Assembly (NCBI GenBank): GCA_946886245.1
Contig: CAMPIF010000209.1
Coordinates: 1 to 7,413, forward strand
Origin: Ectopseudomonas composti
GTDB lineage: Bacteria; Pseudomonadota; Gammaproteobacteria; Pseudomonadales; Pseudomonadaceae
Direction: 5' to 3'
DNA length: 7,413 nt
The notes beneath the pieces were generated by a model, which was not told where the DNA came from, did not search any database, and was given only the letters and a program-made list of their open reading frames with translations. Both the position numbers and the translations under genes were made by a program. Positions 1 to 6,783 of this stretch are shown piece after piece (within the stretch, counting starts at the first letter, position 1; each line of letters opens with the position of its first letter).

Positions 1-71
1 AGACCGGCAGTTTCTCAAGAAAAGCCGCTGCTCGAGAGCGTGGCGCATGCTGGCGGCGAGTTGCACCCGCC

Positions 72-944
72 CTACGAGATTGGCAGCAGACGACGGTGGG
101 CGCGCTGTGCGGCGCTGTTGCGAATCGCCCAGCGCAGCAGCCCGGCTGTGCGTTGCACGCTGCTGCGAATCAGCGGACGGCGCCAGGGAGCCTGATGCTC
201 GCCGAGCAGATCGCTGGCCCAGTCCGGCAGCAGCTCAACGCCGGCCTGCATCATCAGGTTGCCGAAGGGCTTGGCGAGCATGTTGGGCATCGGTGCGGCA
301 TACAGCAGTCGCACCACTTCGCGGGTGCGCTCGTCACACAGCAACTGCGCACGCATGCGCTCGAGGTAGTCGCCGATGGCCTGGCGCGACGTGGGCACGT
401 CCTGTGCGCCGAGGCGCTCGGCGATCAACGCCACTTCGCGGTAGTAGCGATCCTGTTCGGCCATCGCTAGCTGCGGGTCGACATAGCGCAGGTAACCGGC
501 GAGAAACTGGCTGACCTCGGAGACATGCACCCAGGTCAGCAGCTCGGGATCGCTGGCGGCATAGGGGCGGCCGTCCGGCGCGCTGCCGACCACCTGCAGA
601 TGGATGGTGCGCACCTTGTCGATCAGTCGCTCGGCATCGTGCAGGCCGCCGTAGGTGGTGCCGGCGATGAACAGGCTGGTGCGGCGCAGGCGGCCGAGCA
701 TGTCCTGGCGAAAGGTGGAGTGGTCCCACACGCCGGCCAGTGCCAGCGGGTGGAGCATCTGCAGGAGCAGGGCGGAGATGCCGCCGACCATCATTGCGGT
801 AAAGTCGGCATGGACTTTCCAGACCATCGACTCGGGGCCGAACAGGCCGGCATCACCGCGCGGCTGGTCAAGATCGAGCACACCCAGCGAAGCGCCGGTG
901 AGGCTGTGCACCTGTTTTTCGATCTGACGACGTAGGCTTTCCAT
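72..944 (-). CDS. DUF2236 / MpaB-family oxygenase-like protein
   Basis: A 290-residue protein starting at ATG 944. It has the hallmarks of DUF2236, the family of fungal MpaB and of bacterial latex-clearing protein Lcp, some members of which bind b-type heme and cleave double bonds with oxygen. Visible family blocks are GPESMVWKVHAD (36-47), LLQMLHPLALAGVWDHSTF (61-79), GRLRRTSLFIAGTTYG (84-99), RTIHLQVVG (112-120) and ASDPELLTWVHV (130-141). Candidate heme-binding histidines are His45, His66, His75, His115 and His140; I cannot say which acts. Segment 51-71 is hydrophobic and may contact membrane; there is no signal peptide. The substrate is unknown. An in-frame TTG at 980 would add 12 residues but begins beside the acs hairpin. 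No Shine-Dalgarno sequence precedes the ATG. It follows acs by 70 bases. Confidence 0.85.
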   Translation of the reverse strand: MESLRRQIEKQVHSLTGASLGVLDLDQPRGDAGLFGPESMVWKVHADFTAMMVGGISALLLQMLHPLALAGVWDHSTFRQDMLGRLRRTSLFIAGTTYGGLHDAERLIDKVRTIHLQVVGSAPDGRPYAASDPELLTWVHVSEVSQFLAGYLRYVDPQLAMAEQDRYYREVALIAERLGAQDVPTSRQAIGDYLERMRAQLLCDERTREVVRLLYAAPMPNMLAKPFGNLMMQAGVELLPDWASDLLGEHQAPWRRPLIRSSVQRTAGLLRWAIRNSAAQRAHRRLLPIS

Positions 945-951
945 GGCGCGC

Positions 952-980
952 AGTTTCGGCGCTTGGCAGGCACAAGACAA
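952..980 (-). promoter_or_regulatory. Weak candidate promoter for the DUF2236 gene
   Basis: On the minus strand TTGTCT (975-980, 4 of 6) and GAAACT (952-957, 3 of 6 but keeping A2 and T6) are 17 bases apart, between the foot of the acs hairpin and the next start codon. Only 7 bases separate the -10 from the ATG, so transcription would begin at or very near the start codon. Both boxes are weak and this may be chance; read-through from acs is the alternative. Confidence 0.2.
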
Positions 981-983
981 GAT

Positions 984-1009
984 GCGCCCGGCCCTTTCAG
1001 GCCGGGCGC
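984..1009 (-). terminator. Hairpin terminator after acs
   Basis: A perfect 10-base-pair stem, GCGCCCGGCC / GGCCGGGCGC, with a 6-base loop starts 5 bases beyond the acs stop codon. On the minus strand the tail reads ATCTTGTCTTGTG, moderately T-rich but interrupted. The stem strength and position argue for an intrinsic terminator or at least a strong attenuating structure between acs and the next gene. Confidence 0.7.
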
Positions 1010-1014
1010 GAGTC

Positions 1015-2952
1015 TCAGCGGTTGAGGCGCTGATCGATCAGGCTGTCGACCACGCTCGGGTCGGCCAGGGTCGAGGTGTCGCCCATGTTCTCCAGCTCGT
1101 TGCAGGCGATCTTGCGCAGGATGCGCCGCATGATCTTGCCCGAGCGGGTCTTGGGCAGGCCCGGCGCCCACTGGATCAGCTCCGGCTTGGCGAAACTGCC
1201 GATCTCCTTGCCGACCAGGCTCAGCAGATCCTTCTTCAGCTCGTCGGACGGCTCCTGGCCATTCATCAGGGTGACGTAGGCGTAGATGCCCTGGCCCTTC
1301 ACGTCGTGCGGGTAGCCGACCACTGCCGCCTCGGCCACGGCATCGTGCAGTACCAGCGCACTTTCCACCTCGGCGGTGCCGATACGGTGACCCGAGACGT
1401 TGATCACGTCATCCACGCGGCCGGTGATCCAGTAGTAGCCGTCCTCGTCGCGGCGCGCGCCGTCACCCGTGAAGTAGTAGCCGGGGTAGGGCTTGAAGTA
1501 GGTGTCGATCATGCGCTGATGATCGCCGTAGACGCTGCGGATCTGGCTCGGCCAACTGGCCTTGATGGCCAGCACGCCGCTGCCGGGGCCGTCGATCTCC
1601 TTGCCCTGTTCGTCGAGCAGCACCGGCTGCACGCCGAAGAAGGGGCGGGTGGCCGAGCCCGGCTTGAGGTCGGTGGCGCCGGGCAGCGGGGTGATCAGGA
1701 TGGAGCCGGTTTCGGTCTGCCACCAGGTGTCGACGATGGGGCAGCGGGTATCGCCCACCACATGGAAGTACCACTCCCAGGCTTCCGGGTTGATTGGCTC
1801 GCCGACCGTGCCGAGCAGGCGCAGGCTGCTGCGCGAGGTGCTCTTGACCGGCGCCTCGCCTTCGCGCATCAGCGCGCGCAGGGCCGTGGGGGCGGTATAG
1901 AAGATGTTGACCTGGTGCTTGTCGATCACCTGCCAGAAGCGCGAGGCGTCCGGGTAGTTGGGCACGCCTTCGAACATCAGCGTGGTGGCGGCGTTGGCCA
2001 GCGGACCGTAGACGATGTAACTGTGCCCGGTGACCCAGCCGACATCGGCGGTGCACCAGTAGATGTCGCCCTCGTGGTAGTCGAACACGTACTTGTGGGT
2101 CATCGCCGCGCCGAGCAGGTAGCCGCCGGTGGTGTGCAGCACGCCCTTGGGCTTGCCGGTGGAGCCTGAGGTGTAGAGGATGAACAGTGGGTCCTCGGCG
2201 TCCATCGGCTCGGCCGGGCAGTCCGCACTGGCTTCCTTGAGCGCCTGGTGGTACCAGAGGTCGCGACCTTCAACCCAGGCGACGTCACCCTGAGTGCGCT
2301 CGACCACCACCACGGTGGACACGTCCGGGCAGCTCTGCAGCGCCTTGTCGACGTTGTTCTTCAGCGGGATGTACTTGCCGCCGCGTACGCCTTCGTCGGC
2401 GGTGATCACCGCACGGCAGTCGGCATCGAGAATGCGGTCGCGCAGGGCGTCCGGGGAGAAACCGCCGAACACCACCGAATGCACGGCGCCTATGCGCGCG
2501 CAGGCGAGCATGGCGTAGGCCGCCTCGGGAATCATCGGCATGTAGATGCATACCCGGTCGCCTTTCTTCACGCCACGGCCCTTGAGCACGTTGGCCAGGC
2601 GACTGACGTTGTGGTGCAGCTTGTTGTAGGTGATGTGCGCCGACTCGGCCGGGTTATCGCCTTCCCAGATGATGGCGATCTGTTCGCCGCGCTGCTCCAG
2701 GTGACGGTCTATGCAGTTGTAGGCGACGTTGAGCTGGCCGCCCTTGAACCACTCGGCGTGGCCCTGTTTCAGGTCGCTGGCATGCACCTGATCCCAGGGT
2801 TTGAACCACTGAAGAAAGGCCTTGGCCTGCTCGGCCCAGAAGGTTTCGGGCTGCTCGACGGACTGCTGGTACAGGCGCAGATAGGCATCGTTATCCAGGT
2901 GTGCACGCTGGCGCACCGCGTCGGTCACGGGGTGACGGGTGATCTCGAACAT
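1015..2952 (-). CDS. acs: Acetyl-CoA synthetase (acetate--CoA ligase, AMP-forming)
   Basis: Activates acetate with ATP to acetyl-AMP and then to acetyl-CoA, allowing growth on acetate and scavenging of it. From the ATG at 2952, set by AAGGA 7 bases upstream, the protein is 645 residues, the usual length. An N-terminal Acs extension comes first. The AMP-binding P-loop [11 protein letters not shown] is at 260-270 and DTWWQTETG at 408-416, whose Trp410 is in the position that limits the pocket to acetate (Trp414 in Salmonella). The hinge region [20 protein letters not shown] is at 511-530. [11 protein letters not shown] (600-610) carries the catalytic Lys606, the residue acetylated in related enzymes. 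P. aeruginosa has two paralogues; from memory this position fits the one named acsB. It has its own intergenic region and a strong hairpin behind it, so it is probably monocistronic. Confidence 0.98.
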   Translation of the reverse strand: MFEITRHPVTDAVRQRAHLDNDAYLRLYQQSVEQPETFWAEQAKAFLQWFKPWDQVHASDLKQGHAEWFKGGQLNVAYNCIDRHLEQRGEQIAIIWEGDNPAESAHITYNKLHHNVSRLANVLKGRGVKKGDRVCIYMPMIPEAAYAMLACARIGAVHSVVFGGFSPDALRDRILDADCRAVITADEGVRGGKYIPLKNNVDKALQSCPDVSTVVVVERTQGDVAWVEGRDLWYHQALKEASADCPAEPMDAEDPLFILYTSGSTGKPKGVLHTTGGYLLGAAMTHKYVFDYHEGDIYWCTADVGWVTGHSYIVYGPLANAATTLMFEGVPNYPDASRFWQVIDKHQVNIFYTAPTALRALMREGEAPVKSTSRSSLRLLGTVGEPINPEAWEWYFHVVGDTRCPIVDTWWQTETGSILITPLPGATDLKPGSATRPFFGVQPVLLDEQGKEIDGPGSGVLAIKASWPSQIRSVYGDHQRMIDTYFKPYPGYYFTGDGARRDEDGYYWITGRVDDVINVSGHRIGTAEVESALVLHDAVAEAAVVGYPHDVKGQGIYAYVTLMNGQEPSDELKKDLLSLVGKEIGSFAKPELIQWAPGLPKTRSGKIMRRILRKIACNELENMGDTSTLADPSVVDSLIDQRLNR

Positions 2953-2959
2953 GGCGGGG

Positions 2960-2964
2960 TCCTT
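2960..2964 (-). promoter_or_regulatory. acs ribosome binding site
   Basis: AAGGA on the minus strand, 7 bases before the ATG at 2950-2952. It selects this ATG over an in-frame upstream start at 2991, which has no such site and would add 13 residues. Confidence 0.7.
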
Positions 2965-2991
2965 GTAATTGTTTGTCCGCAACAGGCACAA

Positions 2992-3001
2992 GGGTGCACC
3001 C
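2992..3001. promoter_or_regulatory. GGGTGCACCC palindrome in the acs upstream region
   Basis: A perfect 10-base palindrome 40 bases before the acs start codon, in the 158-base pgi-acs gap. A further GTGC copy lies at 3007-3010. It could be an operator, since acs genes in pseudomonads are known to be controlled by acetate-responsive two-component regulation, but I do not recognise this as a defined motif. I could not find a convincing sigma70 or sigma54 promoter in this gap. Confidence 0.25.
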
Positions 3002-3068
3002 AGGCAGGTGCTTGGTTCAAGGGGCGATGTTCCAGGGAAGGGGAGAGTCGAGGCGACGAAAGCAGGGA

Positions 3069-3097
3069 CGCAGCCCAGCGCTTGGCGCCGGGCTGCG
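3069..3097 (-). terminator. Hairpin after pgi, possible terminator
   Basis: Outer arms CGCAGCCC / GGGCTGCG (8 pairs), one A-C mismatch, and inner arms GCGC / GCGC around TTG give a stem of about 12 pairs, starting 13 bases beyond the pgi stop. The minus-strand tail reads GTCCCTGCTTTCG, not a real T-run, so termination would be inefficient or assisted. It is well placed to end the pgi transcript. Confidence 0.5.
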
Positions 3098-3110
3098 ACA
3101 ATAGGTGGGA

Positions 3111-4775
3111 TCAGCCGCGATGATGCTCGCGGAAATGGGCGATCAGACCCTGGGTCGAGGCATCCGATGCGTTACTGTCGAGCTGGCCCGTCAGGCGCTG
3201 ATAGACCTCCTTGCCCATCTCCTTGCCCAGCTCCACGCCCCACTGGTCGAAGGCATTGATGCCCCAGATCGCGCTCTGCACGAATACCTTGTGCTCGTAC
3301 AGCGCGACCAGCGCGCCCAGCTCGAACGGCGCGATGCGATTCATCACCAGGATGTTGCTCGGACGGTTGCCGGGGATCACCTTGTGTGGCGCCAGGCGCT
3401 GCACCTCGTCTTCGCTCAATCCCTTGGCGCGCAGTTCGGCTTCGGCCTCTGCGCGCGTCTTGCCCTGCATCAACGCCTGGGCCTGCGACAGGCAGTTGGC
3501 GAACAGCCACTGGTGATGGTCGGAGAGCGGGTTGTAGCTGTTGACCGGGACGATGAAGTCCGCCGGGACCAGCAGGCGGCCCTGATGCAGCAACTGGTGG
3601 TAGGCATGCTGGCCGTTGCAGCCGACGCCGCCCCAGATGATCGGCCCGGTGGCGATGTCCAGTGACGTGCCGTCCTGGCGCACGCTCTTGCCGTTGGACT
3701 CCATGTCCAGCTGCTGCAGGTGCTTGGTGAAGTTACGCAGGTAATGATCGTAGGGCAGGATCGCATGGCTCTGCGCGCCCCAGAAGTTGGTGTACCAGAT
3801 GCCCAGCAGGGCCATCAGCACGGGCATGTTCTCGGCCAGCGGCGCCTGGGTGAAGTGCTGGTCCATGGCGTAGGCGCCGGCCAGCAGTTCCTTGAAGTTG
3901 GATACGCCGATGGCCAGGGCGATGGGCAGGCCGATGGCCGACCACAGCGAATAGCGCCCGCCGACCCAGTCCCACATGGGGAAGATGTTCTCTTCGCCGA
4001 TACCGAATTCGATGGCGGCCTTGCGGTTGCTGGTCACCGCGATGAAGTGGCGGTGCAATTGCTCTTCCGGGCCGCCCATGGCCAGGTACCAGTCGCGCGC
4101 GGCCAGGGTGTTCTTGAGGGTTTCCAGGGTGCCAAAGGACTTGCTGGAAACGATGAACAGGGTGGTTTCCGGATCGAGGCGGGCGGTCAGCTCGCGGAAT
4201 TCGCTGCCGTCGATATTGGCCAGGTAGTGGCAGCGCACACCGCGCTGCGTGAACGGGCGCAGCGCTTCGGAAACCAGTTGCGGACCGAGGAACGAGCCAC
4301 CAATGCCGATGTTGACCACTTCCTTGATCGGTTTCTCGCTGTAGCCGCGCCACAGCCCGCTGTGAATGCGACTGACCAGCTCGGTGACCTGATTCAGAAC
4401 GCGATGGACCTCGGGGATGATGTCATGGCCGTCGACCAGCAGGCGGCGGCCGATCGGGCTGCGCAGCGCCGTATGCAGCGCGGCGCGGCCTTCCGAAGCA
4501 TTGACCTGCTCACCGTTGTACAGGTTGGCGATGGACTCCTGCAGACCGGCCTGCTCGGCCAGTTGAATCAGCAGCTCGAGGCCGCGCTCATCGATCAGGT
4601 TTTTCGAGTAATCCAGCAGCAGCCCGCAGCTGTCGAGAGAAAAACGCTGGTAGCGCCTTGTGTCCGCAGCGAAGGCCTCGCGCATGCTGAAACCGGCCAT
4701 CTCGGCACGATGTTGCTGCAGGGCCTGCCAGGCGGGCAGGGTGGTGACGTCTTGAGGCTGCTGGTAATAGGCCAT
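3111..4775 (-). CDS. pgi: Glucose-6-phosphate isomerase
   Basis: Interconverts glucose 6-phosphate and fructose 6-phosphate in the cytoplasm. Since Pseudomonas lacks a complete Embden-Meyerhof route, the enzyme mainly serves gluconeogenesis, the cyclic Entner-Doudoroff route and sugar-polymer precursor supply (family and genus knowledge). The 554 residues are normal for the bacterial form. [11 protein letters not shown] (155-165) and SSKSFGT (210-216) form the sugar-phosphate site. [14 protein letters not shown] (269-282) and [10 protein letters not shown] (509-518) match the two family signatures. Glu359, His390 and Lys518 sit where E. coli has its catalytic Glu355, His386 and Lys514. The phosphate loop reads SKSFGT rather than the common SKTFTT. 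An excellent AGGAG precedes the ATG. A strong terminator lies just upstream, so its promoter is unclear. Confidence 0.98.
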   Translation of the reverse strand: MAYYQQPQDVTTLPAWQALQQHRAEMAGFSMREAFAADTRRYQRFSLDSCGLLLDYSKNLIDERGLELLIQLAEQAGLQESIANLYNGEQVNASEGRAALHTALRSPIGRRLLVDGHDIIPEVHRVLNQVTELVSRIHSGLWRGYSEKPIKEVVNIGIGGSFLGPQLVSEALRPFTQRGVRCHYLANIDGSEFRELTARLDPETTLFIVSSKSFGTLETLKNTLAARDWYLAMGGPEEQLHRHFIAVTSNRKAAIEFGIGEENIFPMWDWVGGRYSLWSAIGLPIALAIGVSNFKELLAGAYAMDQHFTQAPLAENMPVLMALLGIWYTNFWGAQSHAILPYDHYLRNFTKHLQQLDMESNGKSVRQDGTSLDIATGPIIWGGVGCNGQHAYHQLLHQGRLLVPADFIVPVNSYNPLSDHHQWLFANCLSQAQALMQGKTRAEAEAELRAKGLSEDEVQRLAPHKVIPGNRPSNILVMNRIAPFELGALVALYEHKVFVQSAIWGINAFDQWGVELGKEMGKEVYQRLTGQLDSNASDASTQGLIAHFREHHRG

Positions 4776-4780
4776 CGGAG

Positions 4781-4785
4781 CTCCT
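4781..4785 (-). promoter_or_regulatory. pgi ribosome binding site
   Basis: A full AGGAG, 5 bases before the ATG (AGGAGCTCCG then ATG). It fixes the pgi start. It lies between the panC terminator tail and the gene, so any pgi mRNA must begin within or upstream of that terminator. Confidence 0.8.
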
Positions 4786-4792
4786 GATCCAC

Positions 4793-4823
4793 AAAAGCAA
4801 AAGGCCCGGATCGATCCGGGCCT
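4793..4823 (-). terminator. Strong Rho-independent terminator after panC
   Basis: A perfect 22-base palindrome (4802-4823; arms AGGCCCGGATC / GATCCGGGCCT) folds on the minus-strand transcript into a 9-base-pair GC-rich stem with a TCGA tetraloop. It is followed directly by TTTTGCTTTT. This is a textbook intrinsic terminator for the panBC transcript. It ends only 17 bases before the pgi start codon. On the plus strand the following tail is not T-rich enough for efficient termination. Confidence 0.9.
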
Positions 4824-4838
4824 CTGAGAGTTTAACCG

Positions 4839-4856
4839 GCTGCCTTTGCAGGCAGC
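4839..4856 (-). other. Small hairpin at the panC stop codon
   Basis: GCTGCC and GGCAGC form a perfect 6-base-pair stem around a 6-base loop, and the outer edge touches the last base of the panC TAG. No T-run follows. With the strong terminator about 20 bases further on it may serve as an mRNA 3'-end structure, or it may be chance. Confidence 0.3.
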
Positions 4857-5713
4857 TACTGGCGTGGCAGTTCAACCACCAGATTGTCTATCAGGCGGGT
4901 GCTACCCAGCTGCGCGGCGGTCAGAATCACCAGGTGATGGTCGTCGAGCTGTGCCGGACGCAGATTCACCGCATTGCGGATTTCCAGGTAATCGGGGATG
5001 AAACCAGCGGCGCGCTGCTGCGCCTGAGTGCCGTCGATAAGCCGTGCGTAGTCGCGAGCGCCACGGCGCAGTTCTTCGGCAATCCTTTGCAGGCCCCGAT
5101 ACAGCGCAGGGGCGGTGGCGCGTTGTGCGTCGCTGAGGTAACCGTTGCGCGAGGACAGGGCAAGGCCGTCCTCGGCGCGTTGAGTCGGCGCACCGATAAT
5201 CTGGATCGGCATGTTCAGGTCCTGCACCAGTGCGCGGATTACCGCCAGTTGCTGGTAGTCCTTCTCACCGAACACGGCCAGATCAGGCTGGACCATGTTG
5301 AACAGCTTGGTCACCACCGTCGCGACGCCTTCGAAATGCCCCGGACGACTCGCGCCGCAGAGGCCTTCGGAAACACCGGGCACGCTGACGCGGGTCTGGT
5401 CACCCATGCCGTGCGGGTAGATTTCCGCGACATCGGGGTGAAACAGCAGGTGGCAGCCGGCCGCCAGCAGTTTTTCCTGGTCGGCGGCGAGGGTACGCGG
5501 ATAGGTGTCCAGATCTTCGCCGGCACCGAACTGCAGCGGATTGACGAAGATGCTGGCAACCACGAAGTCGGCGCGTTGGGCAGCGATTTCCACCAGCGAC
5601 ACGTGACCCGCGTGCAGATTGCCCATGGTCGGCACGAAGCCGATCTGCTTGCCCTCGGCCCGTGCCTGGGCGACGGCTGCGCGCAACTCGCGCAGGGTTT
5701 TTACCGTGTTCAT
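4856..5713 (-). CDS. panC: Pantothenate synthetase (pantoate--beta-alanine ligase)
   Basis: ATP-dependent condensation of pantoate with beta-alanine, through a pantoyl-adenylate, to make pantothenate. The 285 residues are the normal length. The cytidylyltransferase-like ATP site is visible as [11 protein letters not shown] (27-37, the HIGH-like motif). FVNPLQFG (56-63) and FGEKDYQQ (148-155) line the active site, and ALSSRNGYL (185-193) is the KMSKS-like region. The start codon overlaps the panB stop (ATGA) and no clear Shine-Dalgarno sequence precedes it (upstream GGCTTTTCCGC), so it probably depends on translational coupling with panB. Its beta-alanine partner gene panD, which often lies next to panC, is not found downstream: 80 bases containing a terminator separate panC from pgi. 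Confidence 0.98.
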   Translation of the reverse strand: MNTVKTLRELRAAVAQARAEGKQIGFVPTMGNLHAGHVSLVEIAAQRADFVVASIFVNPLQFGAGEDLDTYPRTLAADQEKLLAAGCHLLFHPDVAEIYPHGMGDQTRVSVPGVSEGLCGASRPGHFEGVATVVTKLFNMVQPDLAVFGEKDYQQLAVIRALVQDLNMPIQIIGAPTQRAEDGLALSSRNGYLSDAQRATAPALYRGLQRIAEELRRGARDYARLIDGTQAQQRAAGFIPDYLEIRNAVNLRPAQLDDHHLVILTAAQLGSTRLIDNLVVELPRQ

Positions 5714-6510
5714 GCGGAAAAGCCATGTTCGGCTGCAGGGAAACTGCCGTCCTTGACTGCCTGTACGTAAGCGCTGAAAGCACCCTGAATGCTGCTCTGG
5801 CCTTCCATGAAGTTACGCACGAACTTCGGTGCGCGGCCCGATAGCGACAGCCCGAGCATGTCGTGCTGCACGAGGACCTGACCATCGGTGGCGCTGCCGG
5901 CGCCGATGCCGATCACCGGAATCTTCACTGCCTGGGTGATTTCCGCGGCCAGTTCGCTCGGCACGCATTCGAGCAACAGCATGGCAGCGCCGGCCTGCTC
6001 CAGAGCCATGGCATCGGCGCGCATCTGCCGTGCCTGCGCCTCCTGGCGGCCCTGAACCTTGTAGCCACCGAGAATGTTCACCGCCTGCGGGGTCAAGCCC
6101 AGATGCGCGCAGACCGGTACGCCACGTTCGGCCAGCAGACGGATCGGCTCGGCCAGCCAGCCGGCGCCTTCCAGTTTGACCATATGCGCACCGGCCTGCA
6201 TCAGCCTGGCGCTGTTGTGCAGTGCCTGCTCGGTGGTGGCGTACGCCATGAACGGCAGATCGGTGACGATCAATGCGCCTCGGTTGCCGCGTTTGACGCA
6301 GGCAGTGTGATAGGCCATTTCCTCGACGCTGACCGGCAGGGTGCTGTCGTGGCCCTGCAGGACCATGCCCAGGGAGTCGCCGACCAGCAACACGTCGACA
6401 CCCGCCTGGCAGGCTGCATCGGCGTAGGTGGCGTCATAGCAGGTCAGCATGGCGATCTTTTCACCGTTCTGCTTGAGGCTCTGCAGGGTGGTCAGGGTAA
6501 CGTCAGGCAT
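5710..6510 (-). CDS. panB: 3-methyl-2-oxobutanoate hydroxymethyltransferase (ketopantoate hydroxymethyltransferase)
   Basis: First committed step of pantothenate synthesis in the cytoplasm: transfers a hydroxymethyl group from 5,10-methylene-tetrahydrofolate to alpha-ketoisovalerate, giving ketopantoate. The 266 residues fit the family (about 260-280) and the TIM-barrel motifs are intact. VGDSLGM (residues 43-49) carries Asp45, TDLPFM (83-88) carries Asp84, and KLEG (112-115) carries Glu114, the three expected metal ligands. LECVP (180-184) carries Glu181, the expected catalytic base, and IGIGAG (200-205) follows. It starts at the ATG 8 bases after an AGGA. The stop overlaps the panC start as ATGA, so the two are co-translated. 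The folate-derived cofactor links it to neighbouring folK. Nothing is truncated or unusual. Confidence 0.98.
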   Translation of the reverse strand: MPDVTLTTLQSLKQNGEKIAMLTCYDATYADAACQAGVDVLLVGDSLGMVLQGHDSTLPVSVEEMAYHTACVKRGNRGALIVTDLPFMAYATTEQALHNSARLMQAGAHMVKLEGAGWLAEPIRLLAERGVPVCAHLGLTPQAVNILGGYKVQGRQEAQARQMRADAMALEQAGAAMLLLECVPSELAAEITQAVKIPVIGIGAGSATDGQVLVQHDMLGLSLSGRAPKFVRNFMEGQSSIQGAFSAYVQAVKDGSFPAAEHGFSA

Positions 6511-6518
6511 TTCAAAGG

Positions 6519-6522
6519 TCCT
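6519..6522 (-). promoter_or_regulatory. panB ribosome binding site
   Basis: AGGA on the minus strand, 8 bases before the ATG at 6508-6510 (GAGCGAGGACCTTTGAA then ATG). This supports the chosen panB start. Confidence 0.65.
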
Positions 6523-6532
6523 CGCTCAGGCT

Positions 6533-6573
6533 CGGTATACCGCTTCTATCCGGCTGCAATCCGGCCTGGATTG
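6533..6573. repeat. Palindrome and short repeats in the panB leader
   Basis: The predicted panB 5' leader holds a perfect 10-base palindrome CGGTATACCG (6533-6542). It also holds a direct repeat ATCCGGC at 6548 and 6559, 11 bases apart, and an inverted repeat CAATCC-GGCCT-GGATTG (6557-6573). The inverted repeat could form a small RNA hairpin. The palindrome lies 23 bases from the panB start codon, close to the ribosome binding site. These could be operator or leader elements, or chance; I recognise no known motif or riboswitch. Confidence 0.3.
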
Positions 6574-6612
6574 GCATCAAAGGTGCGTCCGGCGCAGGGC
6601 GACGGGACGCCT

Positions 6613-6641
6613 ATAGTCCTGATGGGGGGGCGTGAAGTCAA
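6613..6641 (-). promoter_or_regulatory. Candidate sigma70 promoter for panBC
   Basis: On the minus strand TTGACT (6636-6641, 5 of 6 matches to TTGACA) is followed after exactly 17 bases by GACTAT (6613-6618), a weaker -10 that keeps the key A at position 2 and T at position 6. An alternative reading uses the overlapping TATAGG with a 20-base spacer. Transcription would begin near 6606, leaving a leader of about 95 bases before the panB ATG. It sits in the only sizeable gap upstream of panB, which supports it. The -10 is poor, so it may need an activator. Confidence 0.45.
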
Positions 6642-6649
6642 TTGCAGGT

Positions 6650-6677
6650 GTTACCGCTCTGTTACTGGCGTTACCGC
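6650..6677. repeat. Three phased GTTAC direct repeats upstream of the panB promoter
   Basis: GTTAC occurs at 6650, 6661 and 6670 (plus strand; GTAAC on the minus strand). The first and third copies extend to the identical 8-mer GTTACCGC and start exactly 20 bases apart, about two helical turns, with the middle copy between. The third copy also lies inside a small inverted repeat, GGCG-TTAC-CGCC (6667-6678). The array ends about 9 bases upstream of the candidate -35 box for panB, a usual place for an activator site or extended promoter contact. Which protein would bind is not known to me. Confidence 0.4.
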
Positions 6678-6757
6678 CAATGCGCGGGATGTCGGGTTGC
6701 GCAAGGGATCGCCCTGTCGGGGGCGTTTGAGCGGCGAGCTTGTCGGAGCGCGGCTGA

Positions 6758-6776
6758 GGCCCCTGCCACAGAGGCC
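6758..6776 (-). terminator. Weak hairpin just downstream of folK
   Basis: Eight bases after the folK stop the minus strand can form an 8-base-pair stem, GGCCTCTG / CAGGGGCC, with one G-U pair and a TGG loop. No T-run follows, so as an intrinsic terminator it is weak. It could be an mRNA 3'-end stabiliser or chance in GC-rich DNA. A second small stem (CGCCC / GGGCG) lies at 6710-6725, also without a convincing T-run. Confidence 0.3.
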
Positions 6777-6783
6777 GGTTGGG

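Noticed and set aside
1..48. A short open frame on the minus strand from ATG at 46-48 to the left edge (begins MRHALEQRLF)
   Set aside because: It could be the start of the next gene, but only 16 codons are visible, there is no Shine-Dalgarno sequence and the peptide is not recognisable. Bases 1-71 are left without a call.
943..2169. A 408-codon open frame on the plus strand opposite acs
   Set aside because: It lies wholly antisense to acs and the start of its neighbour, its translation shows no family motif and is rich in Ala, Val, Gly and His runs, and long antisense frames are expected in GC-rich codon-biased DNA.
2953..2991. An acs start 13 codons upstream (begins [13 protein letters not shown])
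   Set aside because: The added residues are unlike the family N-terminus and would overlap the ribosome binding site AAGGA; the ATG at 2952 gives the usual 645 residues.
2990..3011. A sigma54-like -24/-12 element (TGGGTG, 5 bases, TTGTG) before acs
   Set aside because: The GG is present but the essential GC of the -12 element is GT, and the inner bases of the -24 element do not match.
3720..4787. A 355-codon plus-strand frame opposite pgi
   Set aside because: Antisense to an intact pgi with all catalytic residues; no domain signal.
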